Source: 13-2-20CM-68-14 sp046723355 (GTDB lineage Bacteria; Actinomycetota; Thermoleophilia; Gaiellales; Gaiellaceae). Taken from it: a DNA stretch of 20,552 nucleotides. The stretch is from assembly GCA_046723355.1 (NCBI GenBank), contig JBKOUJ010000106.1, forward strand, positions 1-20,552. The letters are read 5' to 3'. The position numbers and the translations under genes are program-made. The notes beneath the pieces are model-generated. The model did no database searches. It was not told the DNA's origin and saw nothing but the letters and a program-made list of their open reading frames with translations. Below, one piece after another: positions 11,573 through 20,552 of the stretch (position 1 is the stretch's first letter; each line of letters begins with the position of its first letter).

Positions 11573-12988
11573 CTAGACCGTCTCGACCTTGATCACGTTC
11601 GTCGAGCCGGGGATGTTGACCGCAGTGCCCGCCGTGATCACGACGCGGTCGCCCGCTTCGACGATTCCGGCCTCTCGCGCCGCCACGATCGAACGATCCC
11701 ACAGCTCCTCGACGTCGGCGCACTCGGGGATGCGCAGCGGGATGACGCCCCACTCGACCGCCATCTGCCGCCAGGCGTACTCGTGATGTGTGAGCCCGAG
11801 GACGGGGCGCCGCGGGCGCAGCCGCGCGACCGCCGAGGCCGTTCGGCCGCTGAAGGTCGGAACCAGAATCGCGGCCGCCTGGAGCACCTCCGCGAGGTCG
11901 CAGGCGCCGTTCGACATCGCCTGGCCCACGGTCGGCTGTTCCTCGACCTCGGGCAGCTGGTGCCGGTAGCCGAGGCTCGGCTCGACGGCCCGGGCGATCC
12001 GCGTCATCGTGGCCACCGCCTCGATCGGGTAGTCGCCGACAGCCGTCTCGCCGGAGAGCATTAGCGCCGAGGTTCCGTCGAGGATCGCGTTGGCGACGTC
12101 GCTCGCCTCCGCGCGCGTGGGTTCGGGTTGGTGGATCATCGTCTCGAGCATCTGCGTCGCCGTGATCACCGGCTTCCCGTAGTCGAGCGCCGCGATGATG
12201 ATCCGCTTCTGGAGCAGCGGCACGAGCTCTGGGCCGATCTCGACTCCGAGGTCGCCCCGCGCCACCATCACCGCGTCGGCCTCTTCGAGCACCGCGGGCA
12301 GGGCGTCGACCGCCTCTGCCTTCTCGATCTTCGCGATCACGTGCGCCGGCGACCCGGCCTGCTGGATCAGGTCCTTGAGGTCGCGCACGTCGGCCGCCGA
12401 TCGCACGAAAGAGAGTGCGACGTAGTCGACGTCGAGGGTCAGCGCGAACTCGAGGTCGTCCATGTCCTTGCGAGTCAGCGAAGGGATCGGGACCGGAACG
12501 CCGGGGACATTGACCCCCTTGTGGCTGCTGACGAGGCCACCGGTGAGAACGAGGCACTCGGCTCGGCCGCGCTTGACGCGCTCGACCCGCAGCCGGACGA
12601 GACCGTCGTCGATCAGCACCTCGTGACCGGGCTGGAGGACTTCGCCGATCACCGCGGGCAGCACCGGCAGCTCGCCGTCCCGGGTGCCTTCCTTGCCGAC
12701 GACGACGACATCCTCGCCGGATGTCAGCGTCACCGGTCCGGGAAGCTCGCCGATTCGCAGCTTGGGGCCCTGCAGGTCGGCGATCAGCGCGAGCGGCCGC
12801 CCGAGCCCGGCCTCGGCCTCCCGAATGAGGCGCGCGCGTTCCGCGTGCTCGTCGCGAGTGCCGTGTGAGAGGTTGAGCCGCGCCGCGTCCATGCCGGCCT
12901 GGACGAGCGCACGGACGCCCTCGGCCGTGCCGCTGGCAGGGCCGATCGTGGCGACGATCTTCGTTCTCCGCGGGGGGTGCGCAGCCAT
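11573..12988 (-). CDS. pyk: Pyruvate kinase
   Basis: The 471-residue enzyme converts phosphoenolpyruvate and ADP to pyruvate and ATP in the cytoplasm. It begins RRTKIVATIGPAS. The active-site segment AARLNLSHG (R37, N39, S41), D71 and K76 in ADLQGPKLR, the catalytic K220 and metal-binding E222 in IAKIEKAEA, then ARGDLGVE, TQMLETM and LSGETAVGDYP are all present. The C-terminal regulatory domain is complete (to NVIKVETV). ATG 12988 has both an AGGA element and a TAGCCT hexamer directly upstream, so it may have its own promoter behind eno. Its position between eno and ftsB breaks the more usual eno-ftsB adjacency. Confidence 0.97.
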   Translation of the reverse strand: MAAHPPRRTKIVATIGPASGTAEGVRALVQAGMDAARLNLSHGTRDEHAERARLIREAEAGLGRPLALIADLQGPKLRIGELPGPVTLTSGEDVVVVGKEGTRDGELPVLPAVIGEVLQPGHEVLIDDGLVRLRVERVKRGRAECLVLTGGLVSSHKGVNVPGVPVPIPSLTRKDMDDLEFALTLDVDYVALSFVRSAADVRDLKDLIQQAGSPAHVIAKIEKAEAVDALPAVLEEADAVMVARGDLGVEIGPELVPLLQKRIIIAALDYGKPVITATQMLETMIHQPEPTRAEASDVANAILDGTSALMLSGETAVGDYPIEAVATMTRIARAVEPSLGYRHQLPEVEEQPTVGQAMSNGACDLAEVLQAAAILVPTFSGRTASAVARLRPRRPVLGLTHHEYAWRQMAVEWGVIPLRIPECADVEELWDRSIVAAREAGIVEAGDRVVITAGTAVNIPGSTNVIKVETV

Positions 12989-12995
12989 TGTTCCT

Positions 12996-13001
12996 AGGCT
13001 A
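12996..13001 (-). promoter_or_regulatory. Possible -10 hexamer of pyk in the eno-pyk gap
   Basis: TAGCCT (13001-12996) ends eight bases before ATG 12988. The 74-base gap also holds a weak hairpin (GGTGG, AGAGG loop, CCACC on the minus strand). The gap suggests partly independent transcription of pyk. No good -35 box is seen. Confidence 0.3.
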
Positions 13002-13062
13002 GCTCCGGCTTTCGACTCGGTGGCCTCTCCACCTCTGTTTTCGGCGCAGGCGGCGCGTCGGA

Positions 13063-14330
<1,268 letters not shown>

Positions 14331-14334
<4 letters not shown>

Positions 14335-15125
14335 CCGACCGTCTCCTTGGCGCGGTCGAAATAGCGGTCCTGCTCGTCGAGCGGGAGGCCGTCGAACTGC
14401 CGTCCGTCGCCCGCTGCGAGCCGCTCCGCCTCCTCGACGCGAGCCACGAACCGGTCGCTCACGGTCCGCAGCGCGAGCTCGGGGTCGACGTTGAGATGGC
14501 GCGCCACGTTCACGGCCGCGAACAGCACGTCCCCGACCTCACCCGCGACCGCGGCGTCCGGCTCCGTCTCGGCCGGCCGCTCGCCTCCCGTCCGGACGGC
14601 CGCTTTCAGCTCGGTGAGCTCCTCCTCGAGATCCCCGAGCGCCCCGGCTGCGTCCGGATATTCGAAGCCGACCGCCGCGGCACGACGCTGGATCTTGCGC
14701 GCGTAGATCAGGGACGGCAGGGTCGCCGGTAGGTCGTGGAAGATCCCCTCGCGGCCCTCCTGCTCCCGCTTGATCCGTTCCCAGTTGTGGCGGACGCGCC
14801 CGGCGGTCCTCGCCTCGGCGTCGCCGAAGACGTGTGGATGCCGCATCACGAGCTTCGCGTGTATGCCGCGCGCAACCTGCTCTAGGTCGCCTTCGCCGCG
14901 CTCGGCCAGAAGCAGCGAGAGGAAGTAGACCTGGAAGAGGAGGTCGCCCAGCTCATCGCGCAGCTTTTCGTCGTCACCGCGCTCGGCGGCGTCCGCGACC
15001 TCATAGGCCTCCTCGATCGTGTGCGGGACGATCGTCCGCGCCGTCTGCTCGCGGTCCCACGGACAGTCGCTCCGCAGCCGCTCGGTCAGCTCCTGCAGCT
15101 CGAGCAGCGCCTGGCTCAGCGACAC
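14331..15125 (-). CDS. mazG: MazG nucleoside triphosphate pyrophosphohydrolase
   Basis: The 264-residue protein is of the two-domain MazG type, which hydrolyses NTPs and modified dNTPs to the monophosphate and pyrophosphate. The first domain shows E38-E39-x-x-E42 and E58-x-x-D61 (IEEAYEVADA, DELGDLLFQV), the acidic metal site of the all-alpha NTP-PPase fold. The signature RHPHVFGD and NWERIKREQE follow. The second domain (about 150-240) repeats the pattern in EEELTELKAAV and GEVGDVLFAAVN. GTG 15125 lies nine bases behind the foldase stop, and its stop overlaps the eno start. Confidence 0.95.
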
Positions 15126-15134
15126 CGAGCGAGA

Positions 15135-16205
15135 CTAACCGTTAGTGCTGGCCTGCGAGGCCGGCGGCTCGTAGCCGGCCTGGTACTTCGTCTTCTTGCT
15201 GAATTCCTTCTTGGTGTCTTTCCACCAGTTGTTGAAGGCGTCCTGCTTCTTCTGCTGCTCGAGCGTCTGCTTGATCGCCGCCTTCACCTGGTCGAACGGG
15301 ATCTCGCTCTTCTTCTTCGCCGGGTTCACCGGGCCCAGCGCCTGGATCACGTGCCAGCCGAAGCGGGTGTGAACCGGCTTCGAGATCTCGTTCGTCTTCA
15401 GCGAGAACGCGGTCTTCTCAAATGGAGCCACGGTCTTGAGCTGACAGGTGACCGTCCGCTCCTTGCAGACGGTGAGCCGGCCGCCGCTCGTCTTGCTCGG
15501 GTCTACCGAGTACTTGAGCGCCAGCTTCGCGAAGTCGCCGCCGGCCTTGAGCTTGTTGTAGATCGTCAGCGCGAGCGCCTGGCTCTTGACGAGGATGTGG
15601 CGCACGTCGCGGCTCTCCGGCTGCGCGGGCTGCTCGTACTGCCCCTTGTGATCGTCGTAGTACTTCTTCGCGTCGTCGTCCGAGGCCTTGACGTCTTTCG
15701 TGACCTTGTCGGAGACCTTCTCGCGGATCAGCTGGGCGCGGAGCCCGTCCTTCACGTCCTTGTCGGTCAGGCCCTGCGATTTCAGCTGCTGCTGGTAGAG
15801 CTTCTCGATCTCCGCCTTCGACTTCGGTTTTTGCCCCGGGTTCGTCGAGCCGAAGTACTGCTGCTTGATTTGGTCGAGCCTGTTCTCGACGTCCTTGTCG
15901 CTCACCTTGACCCCGAGATCCTTGGCCTTCTGGCTGTATTCGGAGCGCTCGACCAGGAACTGCATGATCTGCGCACGGATCGTCCCGTATGTCGCCGTGC
16001 CCGCCTTCGGGAAAGCCTTGTGCTGCGCCTTGTAGCTGCGCTGCGCCTGAGCGAGGACCTGGGCGAACTGCGCCTTCGAGATCGTCTCGCCGCCGACGAC
16101 CGCGACGTCGTCGCTCGGCACCGAATTGGGGGTGCTGTCACCGCCGCAGGCGGCTACGAACAGCGCCACGAAGGCGAGGATTGGAACCAGGCGGAGATGC
16201 TTCAT
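15135..16205 (-). CDS. SurA/PrsA-like parvulin peptidyl-prolyl isomerase lipoprotein
   Basis: The 356-residue lipoprotein foldase acts outside the cytoplasmic membrane. The signal peptide ends in a lipobox (VAAC, lipidated Cys20). A SurA_N-like helical region (about 40-175) is followed by the rotamase domain (about 198-290) with VRHILVK, FAKLALKYSVDPSKTSGG and RFGWHVIQAL. Between SGG and the FEKTAF helix an unusual loop carries two cysteines, C247 and C254, that could form a disulfide. The protein is very lysine-rich while its neighbours are arginine-rich, as often seen in exported proteins. ATG 16205 is chosen because the lipobox then sits at residue 20; a longer frame reaches into mfd. It lies 31 bases behind mfd. 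Confidence 0.93.
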   Translation of the reverse strand: MKHLRLVPILAFVALFVAACGGDSTPNSVPSDDVAVVGGETISKAQFAQVLAQAQRSYKAQHKAFPKAGTATYGTIRAQIMQFLVERSEYSQKAKDLGVKVSDKDVENRLDQIKQQYFGSTNPGQKPKSKAEIEKLYQQQLKSQGLTDKDVKDGLRAQLIREKVSDKVTKDVKASDDDAKKYYDDHKGQYEQPAQPESRDVRHILVKSQALALTIYNKLKAGGDFAKLALKYSVDPSKTSGGRLTVCKERTVTCQLKTVAPFEKTAFSLKTNEISKPVHTRFGWHVIQALGPVNPAKKKSEIPFDQVKAAIKQTLEQQKKQDAFNNWWKDTKKEFSKKTKYQAGYEPPASQASTNG

Positions 16206-16236
16206 AACGTGCGAATCGCCAAGCGAAGCCCGACCC

Positions 16237-19200
16237 TCAGGCCGCTTGGCGCGTTTCGAGCATAGCATCGACAAGCCGAAGGGCTCCGTCGAATTCTTCG
16301 TCTCTTAACGAAACCTCCCTGCGTGCGGTCGTGTAGACGGCCGTATCGACGCGCCCCCGTAGGGCTCGCAGCTCGCCGGAGCCGAGCTCGACCGGCCCGA
16401 CCGTCGCCCGGCCGCCCCGGAAGACGAGGTAGTCGGCACCGAGCCGCGCCAGCTTCAGCTTGGCTTCCTGGATCGCGAACAGGCTCTGGACCGGCTCGGG
16501 CAGCAGCCCGTAGCGGTCTTCGGTGGCGGCCTGAAGCTCGCGCAGCTCGTCCTCGTCATCAGTGAGCGCGAGTCGCCGATGCAGATCGATCTTCAGCGCC
16601 TCGGAGCCGATGTAGGCGGCGGGCACGTACGCGTCCACGCGCGCATCGACCCGCACCGGTCGCGCGATCGTGCGCCGCTGGCCCGAGAGCTCGGCGACAG
16701 CCTCGCCGAGCAGCTCCACGTAGAGCTCGAAGCCGAGAGCCGCGACGTGGCCTGACTGCTCGCCGCCGAGCAGATCGCCCGCACCGCGGATCTCGAGGTC
16801 GCGCATCGCGATCGCGAAGCCGGCGCCGAGCTCCGTGTGGTCGGCGAGCGTCGCCAGCCGCGCCCGCGCCTCCGGAGTCAGCTCCTGCGAGTCCGGATAG
16901 AAGAGGTAGGCGTGGGCCGTCACGTCGGAGCGGCCGACGCGGCCGCGGATCTGGTACAGCTGGGCGAGCCCGAGCGTGTCGGCCCGCTCGACGATCAGCG
17001 TGTTCGCCTGCGGGATGTCGAGGCCGGACTCGATGATCGTCGTCGAAACGAGCACGTCCGCGTCGCCGGCGAGGAACGAGATCATGTGGTCCTCGAGCTC
17101 CTTCTCGCGCATCTGCCCGTGCGCGACGATGAAGCGGAGCTCCGGACAGAGCTGTCGCAGCCGCTCGGCTGCCTCGTCGATCGACTCGACGCGGTTGTGC
17201 AGGTAGAACGCCTGGCCCTCACGCTCCGTCTCCCGCCGAAGGGCGGTCTGGATGAGCTCCTCGTCGTATTCGCCGACGAACGTGCGGATGGGGCGGCGTC
17301 CCTCGGGCGGCGTCTCGATCACCGAGATGTCGCGCAGGCCGGACAGCGACATGTGCAGCGTCCGCGGGATCGGGGTGGCGCTCATGCTGAGCACGTCCAC
17401 CTCGAGCCGCAGCTGCCGCAGCAGCTCCTTCTGGGCGACGCCGAAGCGTTGCTCCTCGTCGACGACGATCAGCCCGAGCTGCTGTGGGATCACGTCGCGT
17501 GAGAGGACGCGATGCGTGCCGATTAGAACGTCGACCTTTCCTGCGGCAAAGTCTTGGAGGACGCGCTTCTGCTCGGAGGGCGGACGAAAGCGGGAAACCA
17601 TCTCCACACGGACCGGGAAGTCCCGATACCTCTCACGGAAGGTGTTCCAGTGCTGCTGTGCGAGAACGGTGGTCGGCACCAGCATCAGCGTCTGCTTGCT
17701 GTTAAGCGCGACCGCGAAGGCGGCCCTGACCGCCACCTCGGTCTTGCCGAAGCCGACATCGCCGCAGACGAGCCGGTCCATCGGCCGCGGCGCCTCGAGA
17801 TCCTCCTTGACCGCCTCGATCGCGCGCTGCTGATCCTCGGTCTCCCGGTACGGAAAGCCGGCCTCGAGTCGCTCGAGCCACTCGTTCTCGAGCTCGAACG
17901 ACTCGCCCTCGGCCTGCTGGCGCCGCGCGTAGAGGGCGAGCAGCTCCCCCGCCAACTCGCGGAGGCTGGCGCGGGCGCGACTCTTCAGGTTCTGCCACGC
18001 CTTGCCCCCGAGCTTCGAGAGCGCAGGCGCACGGCTGTCGGCACCGACGTAGCGCGACACCTTCCCGATCTGCTCGTGCGGCACATAGAGGCGGTCCTCG
18101 CCGCGGAAGGCGAGCAGCAGGTAGTCGCGCGTGACGCCGGCGACCTCCTTCGTCTCGAAGGCCTGGAGGCTGCCGACGCCGTGGTCCTCGTGGACGACGT
18201 AGTCGCCTGTCCGCAGGTCCGCGAAGCTCTGCAGGGCGCGCCCGACCGCCGCCGGTCTGCGAAGCCGCTTTCGGAAGACCTGCGTGTCCGGCAGCAGGAC
18301 GAGGCCGAGCTCGCGCCAGACGAAGCCTCGCCGCGCCGGTGCGACTGCGAAGAGGAGCTCTGCCTCGTCGGGCAGCGGCTCACCCGGTTCGAGCATGCGC
18401 GCGTCGACCCGGCGGAGCAGGTTCTGCGTCCGCAGCGCCTCGCCACGGTGCGGGAAGGCGACGACCACGCGTTGGCCGGCGCGGACGAGCGCGCCGAGCT
18501 CGTTCTCTGCTTCCGAGAGCCCGCGGGCAGCGAGAGCCGGGCGCTGCGCCTCGAAGGAGAAAGGCTGGTTCGCGGGCAGCGGGTCGAGCTCGGTGGAACC
18601 GGCGAGATCCGCCTCGACGTTCAGCTCTTCGAACGTCACCTTCTTCACCTCGTCGGCCTCCCAGACGAAGTCGGGCGCCCGGTCGAGCGGCGGCACGAGG
18701 TCATCGGGCACCGACGGCGGCCCCTCGTCGTCAGGCACCGCCGGCTCGAGCAGGTCGGGGCGCCGCTCGGCGGCCGCGTAGATACGTGCGTTCTCGACCG
18801 GGTGCAACGTCCGCTGCGTGAACGGCGAGAAGGCGCGGATCGACTCGATTTCGTCGCCGAACAGCTCAATCCGCAGCGGCTCGCGGCCGGTGGTCGGGAA
18901 GACGTCGACCAACCCGCCGCGGACGGCGAACTGGCCGCGCTCTTCAACCCGCTCGACGCGCTCGTAGCCCGCGAGCGCGAAGCTCTCCGCTAGCTTGTCG
19001 ATCCCGGGCTCCTGCCCCGGCGCGACCTCGATCGGCTCCGGACGCTCGTCCGTCGGCGGCATTCCCTCGGCCAGCGCCGCCGCGGAGGCGCAAACCAGAC
19101 CGCCGCGCGAAAGCACGTCGAGCGCGCGCGCCCGCTCGCCCACGAGGTGCGGCGGCGGCTCGAGCCCCGATCCCCAGTGAACGCCGCGGCTAGGCAGGAG

Positions 19201-19473
19201 CGCGACGCGTTCCTCGCCGAGGAACCAGGCGGCGGCGTCGGCCGCGTCGCGGGCGTCGGCGTCCTCGGGAAGAGCACAAACGAGTCCGCGGGCGACGCGC
19301 TCGTGCAGCGCCGCCAGGAGAAACGGCAGCGCCGGCTCGGAGACGCGCGCACGGGTCGGCAGCGCCTCCGCGAAGGCGGCGAGCCGCTCGTCGGAGACGA
19401 GCTCGTCCACGAATGCGTGCAAGACGGGTCGGTCCATCACGAAAGACGGAACCCGCGGTTCCGCGGCATTCAT
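16237..19473 (-). CDS. mfd: Transcription-repair coupling factor Mfd
   Basis: The 1078-residue ATP-driven translocase displaces stalled RNA polymerase and recruits UvrA. In order: a degenerate UvrB-like N-terminal part (about 1-320), the CarD-like RNA-polymerase-interacting domain (about 420-480, DYVVHEDHGVG), the helicase core with Walker A CGDVGFGKTEV (K577), the DEEQ box at 672-675 (VVDEEQRFGV), SATPIPRTL, and the second helicase lobe with IIESGLDIP and QIRGRVGRS, then the TRCF C-terminal domain. It is slightly shorter than the E. coli protein (1148 residues), mainly at the N-terminus. ATG 19473 lies 16 bases behind the pth stop; ATG 19437 is an alternative. All motor motifs are intact. 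Confidence 0.97.
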   Translation of the reverse strand: MNAAEPRVPSFVMDRPVLHAFVDELVSDERLAAFAEALPTRARVSEPALPFLLAALHERVARGLVCALPEDADARDAADAAAWFLGEERVALLPSRGVHWGSGLEPPPHLVGERARALDVLSRGGLVCASAAALAEGMPPTDERPEPIEVAPGQEPGIDKLAESFALAGYERVERVEERGQFAVRGGLVDVFPTTGREPLRIELFGDEIESIRAFSPFTQRTLHPVENARIYAAAERRPDLLEPAVPDDEGPPSVPDDLVPPLDRAPDFVWEADEVKKVTFEELNVEADLAGSTELDPLPANQPFSFEAQRPALAARGLSEAENELGALVRAGQRVVVAFPHRGEALRTQNLLRRVDARMLEPGEPLPDEAELLFAVAPARRGFVWRELGLVLLPDTQVFRKRLRRPAAVGRALQSFADLRTGDYVVHEDHGVGSLQAFETKEVAGVTRDYLLLAFRGEDRLYVPHEQIGKVSRYVGADSRAPALSKLGGKAWQNLKSRARASLRELAGELLALYARRQQAEGESFELENEWLERLEAGFPYRETEDQQRAIEAVKEDLEAPRPMDRLVCGDVGFGKTEVAVRAAFAVALNSKQTLMLVPTTVLAQQHWNTFRERYRDFPVRVEMVSRFRPPSEQKRVLQDFAAGKVDVLIGTHRVLSRDVIPQQLGLIVVDEEQRFGVAQKELLRQLRLEVDVLSMSATPIPRTLHMSLSGLRDISVIETPPEGRRPIRTFVGEYDEELIQTALRRETEREGQAFYLHNRVESIDEAAERLRQLCPELRFIVAHGQMREKELEDHMISFLAGDADVLVSTTIIESGLDIPQANTLIVERADTLGLAQLYQIRGRVGRSDVTAHAYLFYPDSQELTPEARARLATLADHTELGAGFAIAMRDLEIRGAGDLLGGEQSGHVAALGFELYVELLGEAVAELSGQRRTIARPVRVDARVDAYVPAAYIGSEALKIDLHRRLALTDDEDELRELQAATEDRYGLLPEPVQSLFAIQEAKLKLARLGADYLVFRGGRATVGPVELGSGELRALRGRVDTAVYTTARREVSLRDEEFDGALRLVDAMLETRQAA

Positions 19474-19489
19474 GGTACGCGCGACACGC

Positions 19490-20041
19490 TCAGTTGAAGC
19501 CCTGCTGCGCGGCGTCGAGCCCGTCGCGGGCGGTCGTCTCCACCGCATCTGCGGAACGCGAGACAAGCGCCTCGACGTCCTCTTCCGGCTCGAACGGCGA
19601 CAGCACGTAGTCGGCGACCGAGCGCGGGTCGCCACGGCCCGGCCGGCCGACGCCGATCCGCAGACGCAGGAAGTCCTGCGTCCCGAGCGCTTGCGCCAGC
19701 GAGCGCAGCCCGTTGTGCCCGGCGAGACCGCCGCCGGCGCGGGCCTGCAGCCGCCCTGGCTCGAGGTCGACGTCGTCGTGGACGATCAGCAGCCGCTCCG
19801 GCTCGACCTTGAAGTAGCGCGTCGCAGCGCCGACCGAGCCGCCGACGAGATTCATGTACGTCTCCGGCTTGAGCAGGGCGAGCCGCAGCCCGTCCAGACG
19901 GACCTCGGCGAGCTGCCCCGAGAACTTGCCGCGCCACCGTGCATCGAGCCGGCGCCCCAGCTCGTCGAGGACGAGCCAGCCGATGTTGTGTCGGTCGCGC
20001 TCGTGCTCGCGGCCGGGGTTGCCGAGCCCGACGACGAACAT
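19490..20041 (-). CDS. pth: Peptidyl-tRNA hydrolase
   Basis: The 183-residue enzyme releases tRNA from prematurely dropped peptidyl-tRNA. It shows VVGLGNPG at the start (N8), the catalytic H18 (DRHNIGW), the TYMN motif with N64, D90 (IVHDDVDLEPG) and N110 (GGLAGHNGLRS), all at the family's spacing. ATG 20041 is the start that places N8 and H18 correctly; an upstream in-frame extension (to 20128) runs into the hairpin region and does not look like protein. It stands between rplY and mfd, a common bacterial order, but a strong hairpin separates it from rplY. A non-canonical promoter in 20042-20107 may serve it; I see no clear boxes. Confidence 0.96.
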   Translation of the reverse strand: MFVVGLGNPGREHERDRHNIGWLVLDELGRRLDARWRGKFSGQLAEVRLDGLRLALLKPETYMNLVGGSVGAATRYFKVEPERLLIVHDDVDLEPGRLQARAGGGLAGHNGLRSLAQALGTQDFLRLRIGVGRPGRGDPRSVADYVLSPFEPEEDVEALVSRSADAVETTARDGLDAAQQGFN

Positions 20042-20107
20042 GTCGAGCGAGGAGCTACGTCGATTTTCTTCCCTGTTCGCGAGCGAAGCGATGCGAGAAA
20101 CCAGCGC

Positions 20108-20137
20108 CCGCGAAAAATGCGAACGCATTTTTCGCGG
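20108..20137 (-). terminator. Perfect 14-bp hairpin right after rplY
   Basis: CCGCGAAAAATGCG and its exact complement CGCATTTTTCGCGG face each other with a two-base gap, beginning at the base next to the rplY stop codon. The A5/T5 tracts are inside the stem, so it can act as a terminator in either direction, with the T-run forming the weak RNA-DNA tail. It should end or reduce transcription between rplY and pth. Confidence 0.65.
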
Positions 20138-20552
20138 TTACTCGGCGGTGCCCTGCTCGCCGGCGGCGTCCGCCTCCGGCTCGGCCGGTCCCTCGGCGGC
20201 GCCCTCCGGCGCCTCCTCGCCCTCCGGCACCTCGCCCTCGGGGAGCTCCTCGCCCTCGGCGAGCTCCTCTTCCTCGGGCTCGGGCTCGACGATCCGCGTC
20301 GGCATCGTCACCGTGGCGAGCACCGTCTCCTCGGGATCGTCGAGATATGTGACGCCCTCGCGCGCAGGGAGATCGGCGAGGCGGAGCGTGTCGCCGATCG
20401 CCATCCCGCTGACGTCGAGCTCGAGCCGCTCCGGGACTTCCAGCGGCAGCGCCTCGACGTTGATCTCGCGCTGCACCTGGGAGAGCACGCCGCCCTCCTT
20501 GACGCCCTCGGGATCACCGACGAGCCCCACGACGACCTGCGCCTGGATCGGC
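20138..20552 (-). CDS. rplY: Ribosomal protein L25 (CTC/TL5 type), partial
   Basis: The visible 137 C-terminal residues match the TL5/CTC C-terminal domain of L25, which binds 5S rRNA in the large subunit: VGDPEGVKEGGVLSQVQREINVE-like order with LPLEVPERLELDVSGMAIGD and AREGVTYLDDPEETVLATV, split here for brevity. The N-terminal 5S-binding domain lies beyond the right edge. The last about 50 residues form a very acidic, low-complexity tail (repeats of PEGE, AEGE, EEAPEG), often seen in actinobacterial L25 proteins. The gene is followed by a perfect hairpin and then pth. Confidence 0.93.
   Translation of the reverse strand, partial: PIQAQVVVGLVGDPEGVKEGGVLSQVQREINVEALPLEVPERLELDVSGMAIGDTLRLADLPAREGVTYLDDPEETVLATVTMPTRIVEPEPEEEELAEGEELPEGEVPEGEEAPEGAAEGPAEPEADAAGEQGTAE

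Noticed and set aside
15021..16265. Long forward frame (414 codons) opposite mazG and the foldase
   Set aside because: Repetitive Leu/Arg/Val composition, mirror of a well-supported lipoprotein gene; a typical high-GC antisense shadow.
17554..18993. Long forward frame (479 codons) opposite mfd
   Set aside because: Antisense to the conserved Mfd core; no domain pattern of its own.
20042..20128. N-terminal extension of peptidyl-tRNA hydrolase
   Set aside because: It would start inside the rplY hairpin, and it displaces the family-typical N-terminus VVGLGNPG from the start of the protein.

Overview
The window is GC-rich, densely packed bacterial chromosome. Several clues point to a soil-type actinobacterium, most likely class Thermoleophilia (inference): the eno / divIC-ftsB / DUF501 neighbourhood typical of Actinobacteria, an actinobacterial-type 7Fe ferredoxin, an L25 (CTC-type) protein, a HTH-receiver fusion and arginine-rich proteins. 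No rRNA, tRNA, CRISPR array, prophage or transposase gene was seen.

Left part (1-1494): a ferredoxin gene running off the left edge is broken inside its iron-sulfur ligand motif by what looks like the start of an intein. A degenerate receiver gene lies just upstream of it. Divergently come a Rieske ferredoxin and a DUF309 protein. Then follows a 340-base gap without genes (1495-1833), which holds a strong hairpin and a 167-base near-palindrome with 16-base arms ending in CTAG; this is probably a MITE-like element.

Minus-strand operon (8072 down to 1834): GAF-SpoIIE phosphatase, glycerophosphodiester phosphodiesterase, L,D-transpeptidase, TlpA/ResA-like thioredoxin, CcmH and CcdA. The first five genes are joined by four-base stop/start overlaps. 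The last three make up a thiol-redox and cytochrome c maturation set; the first three concern signalling, lipid head groups and the cell wall.

Middle (8111-10192): small genes of mixed orientation. These are a one-helix membrane protein, a zinc-ribbon protein, a four-helix membrane protein, a PAP2 phosphatase and a HTH-receiver regulator whose promoter carries a 14-base perfect palindrome.

Right part (10222-20552, all minus): rplY (partial), pth, mfd, a parvulin-type lipoprotein foldase, mazG, eno, pyk, ftsB/divIC, DUF501 and two small unknown genes. This is a housekeeping block for translation, transcription-coupled repair, secretion folding, nucleotide clean-up, lower glycolysis and division.

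Three features recur. Eight gene junctions are NTGA overlaps, and two of these appear to use CTG as start codon. Several gene starts lie only 6-7 bases downstream of a TANNNT hexamer, which suggests leaderless transcripts. The most notable single object is the intein-like interruption of the ferredoxin.
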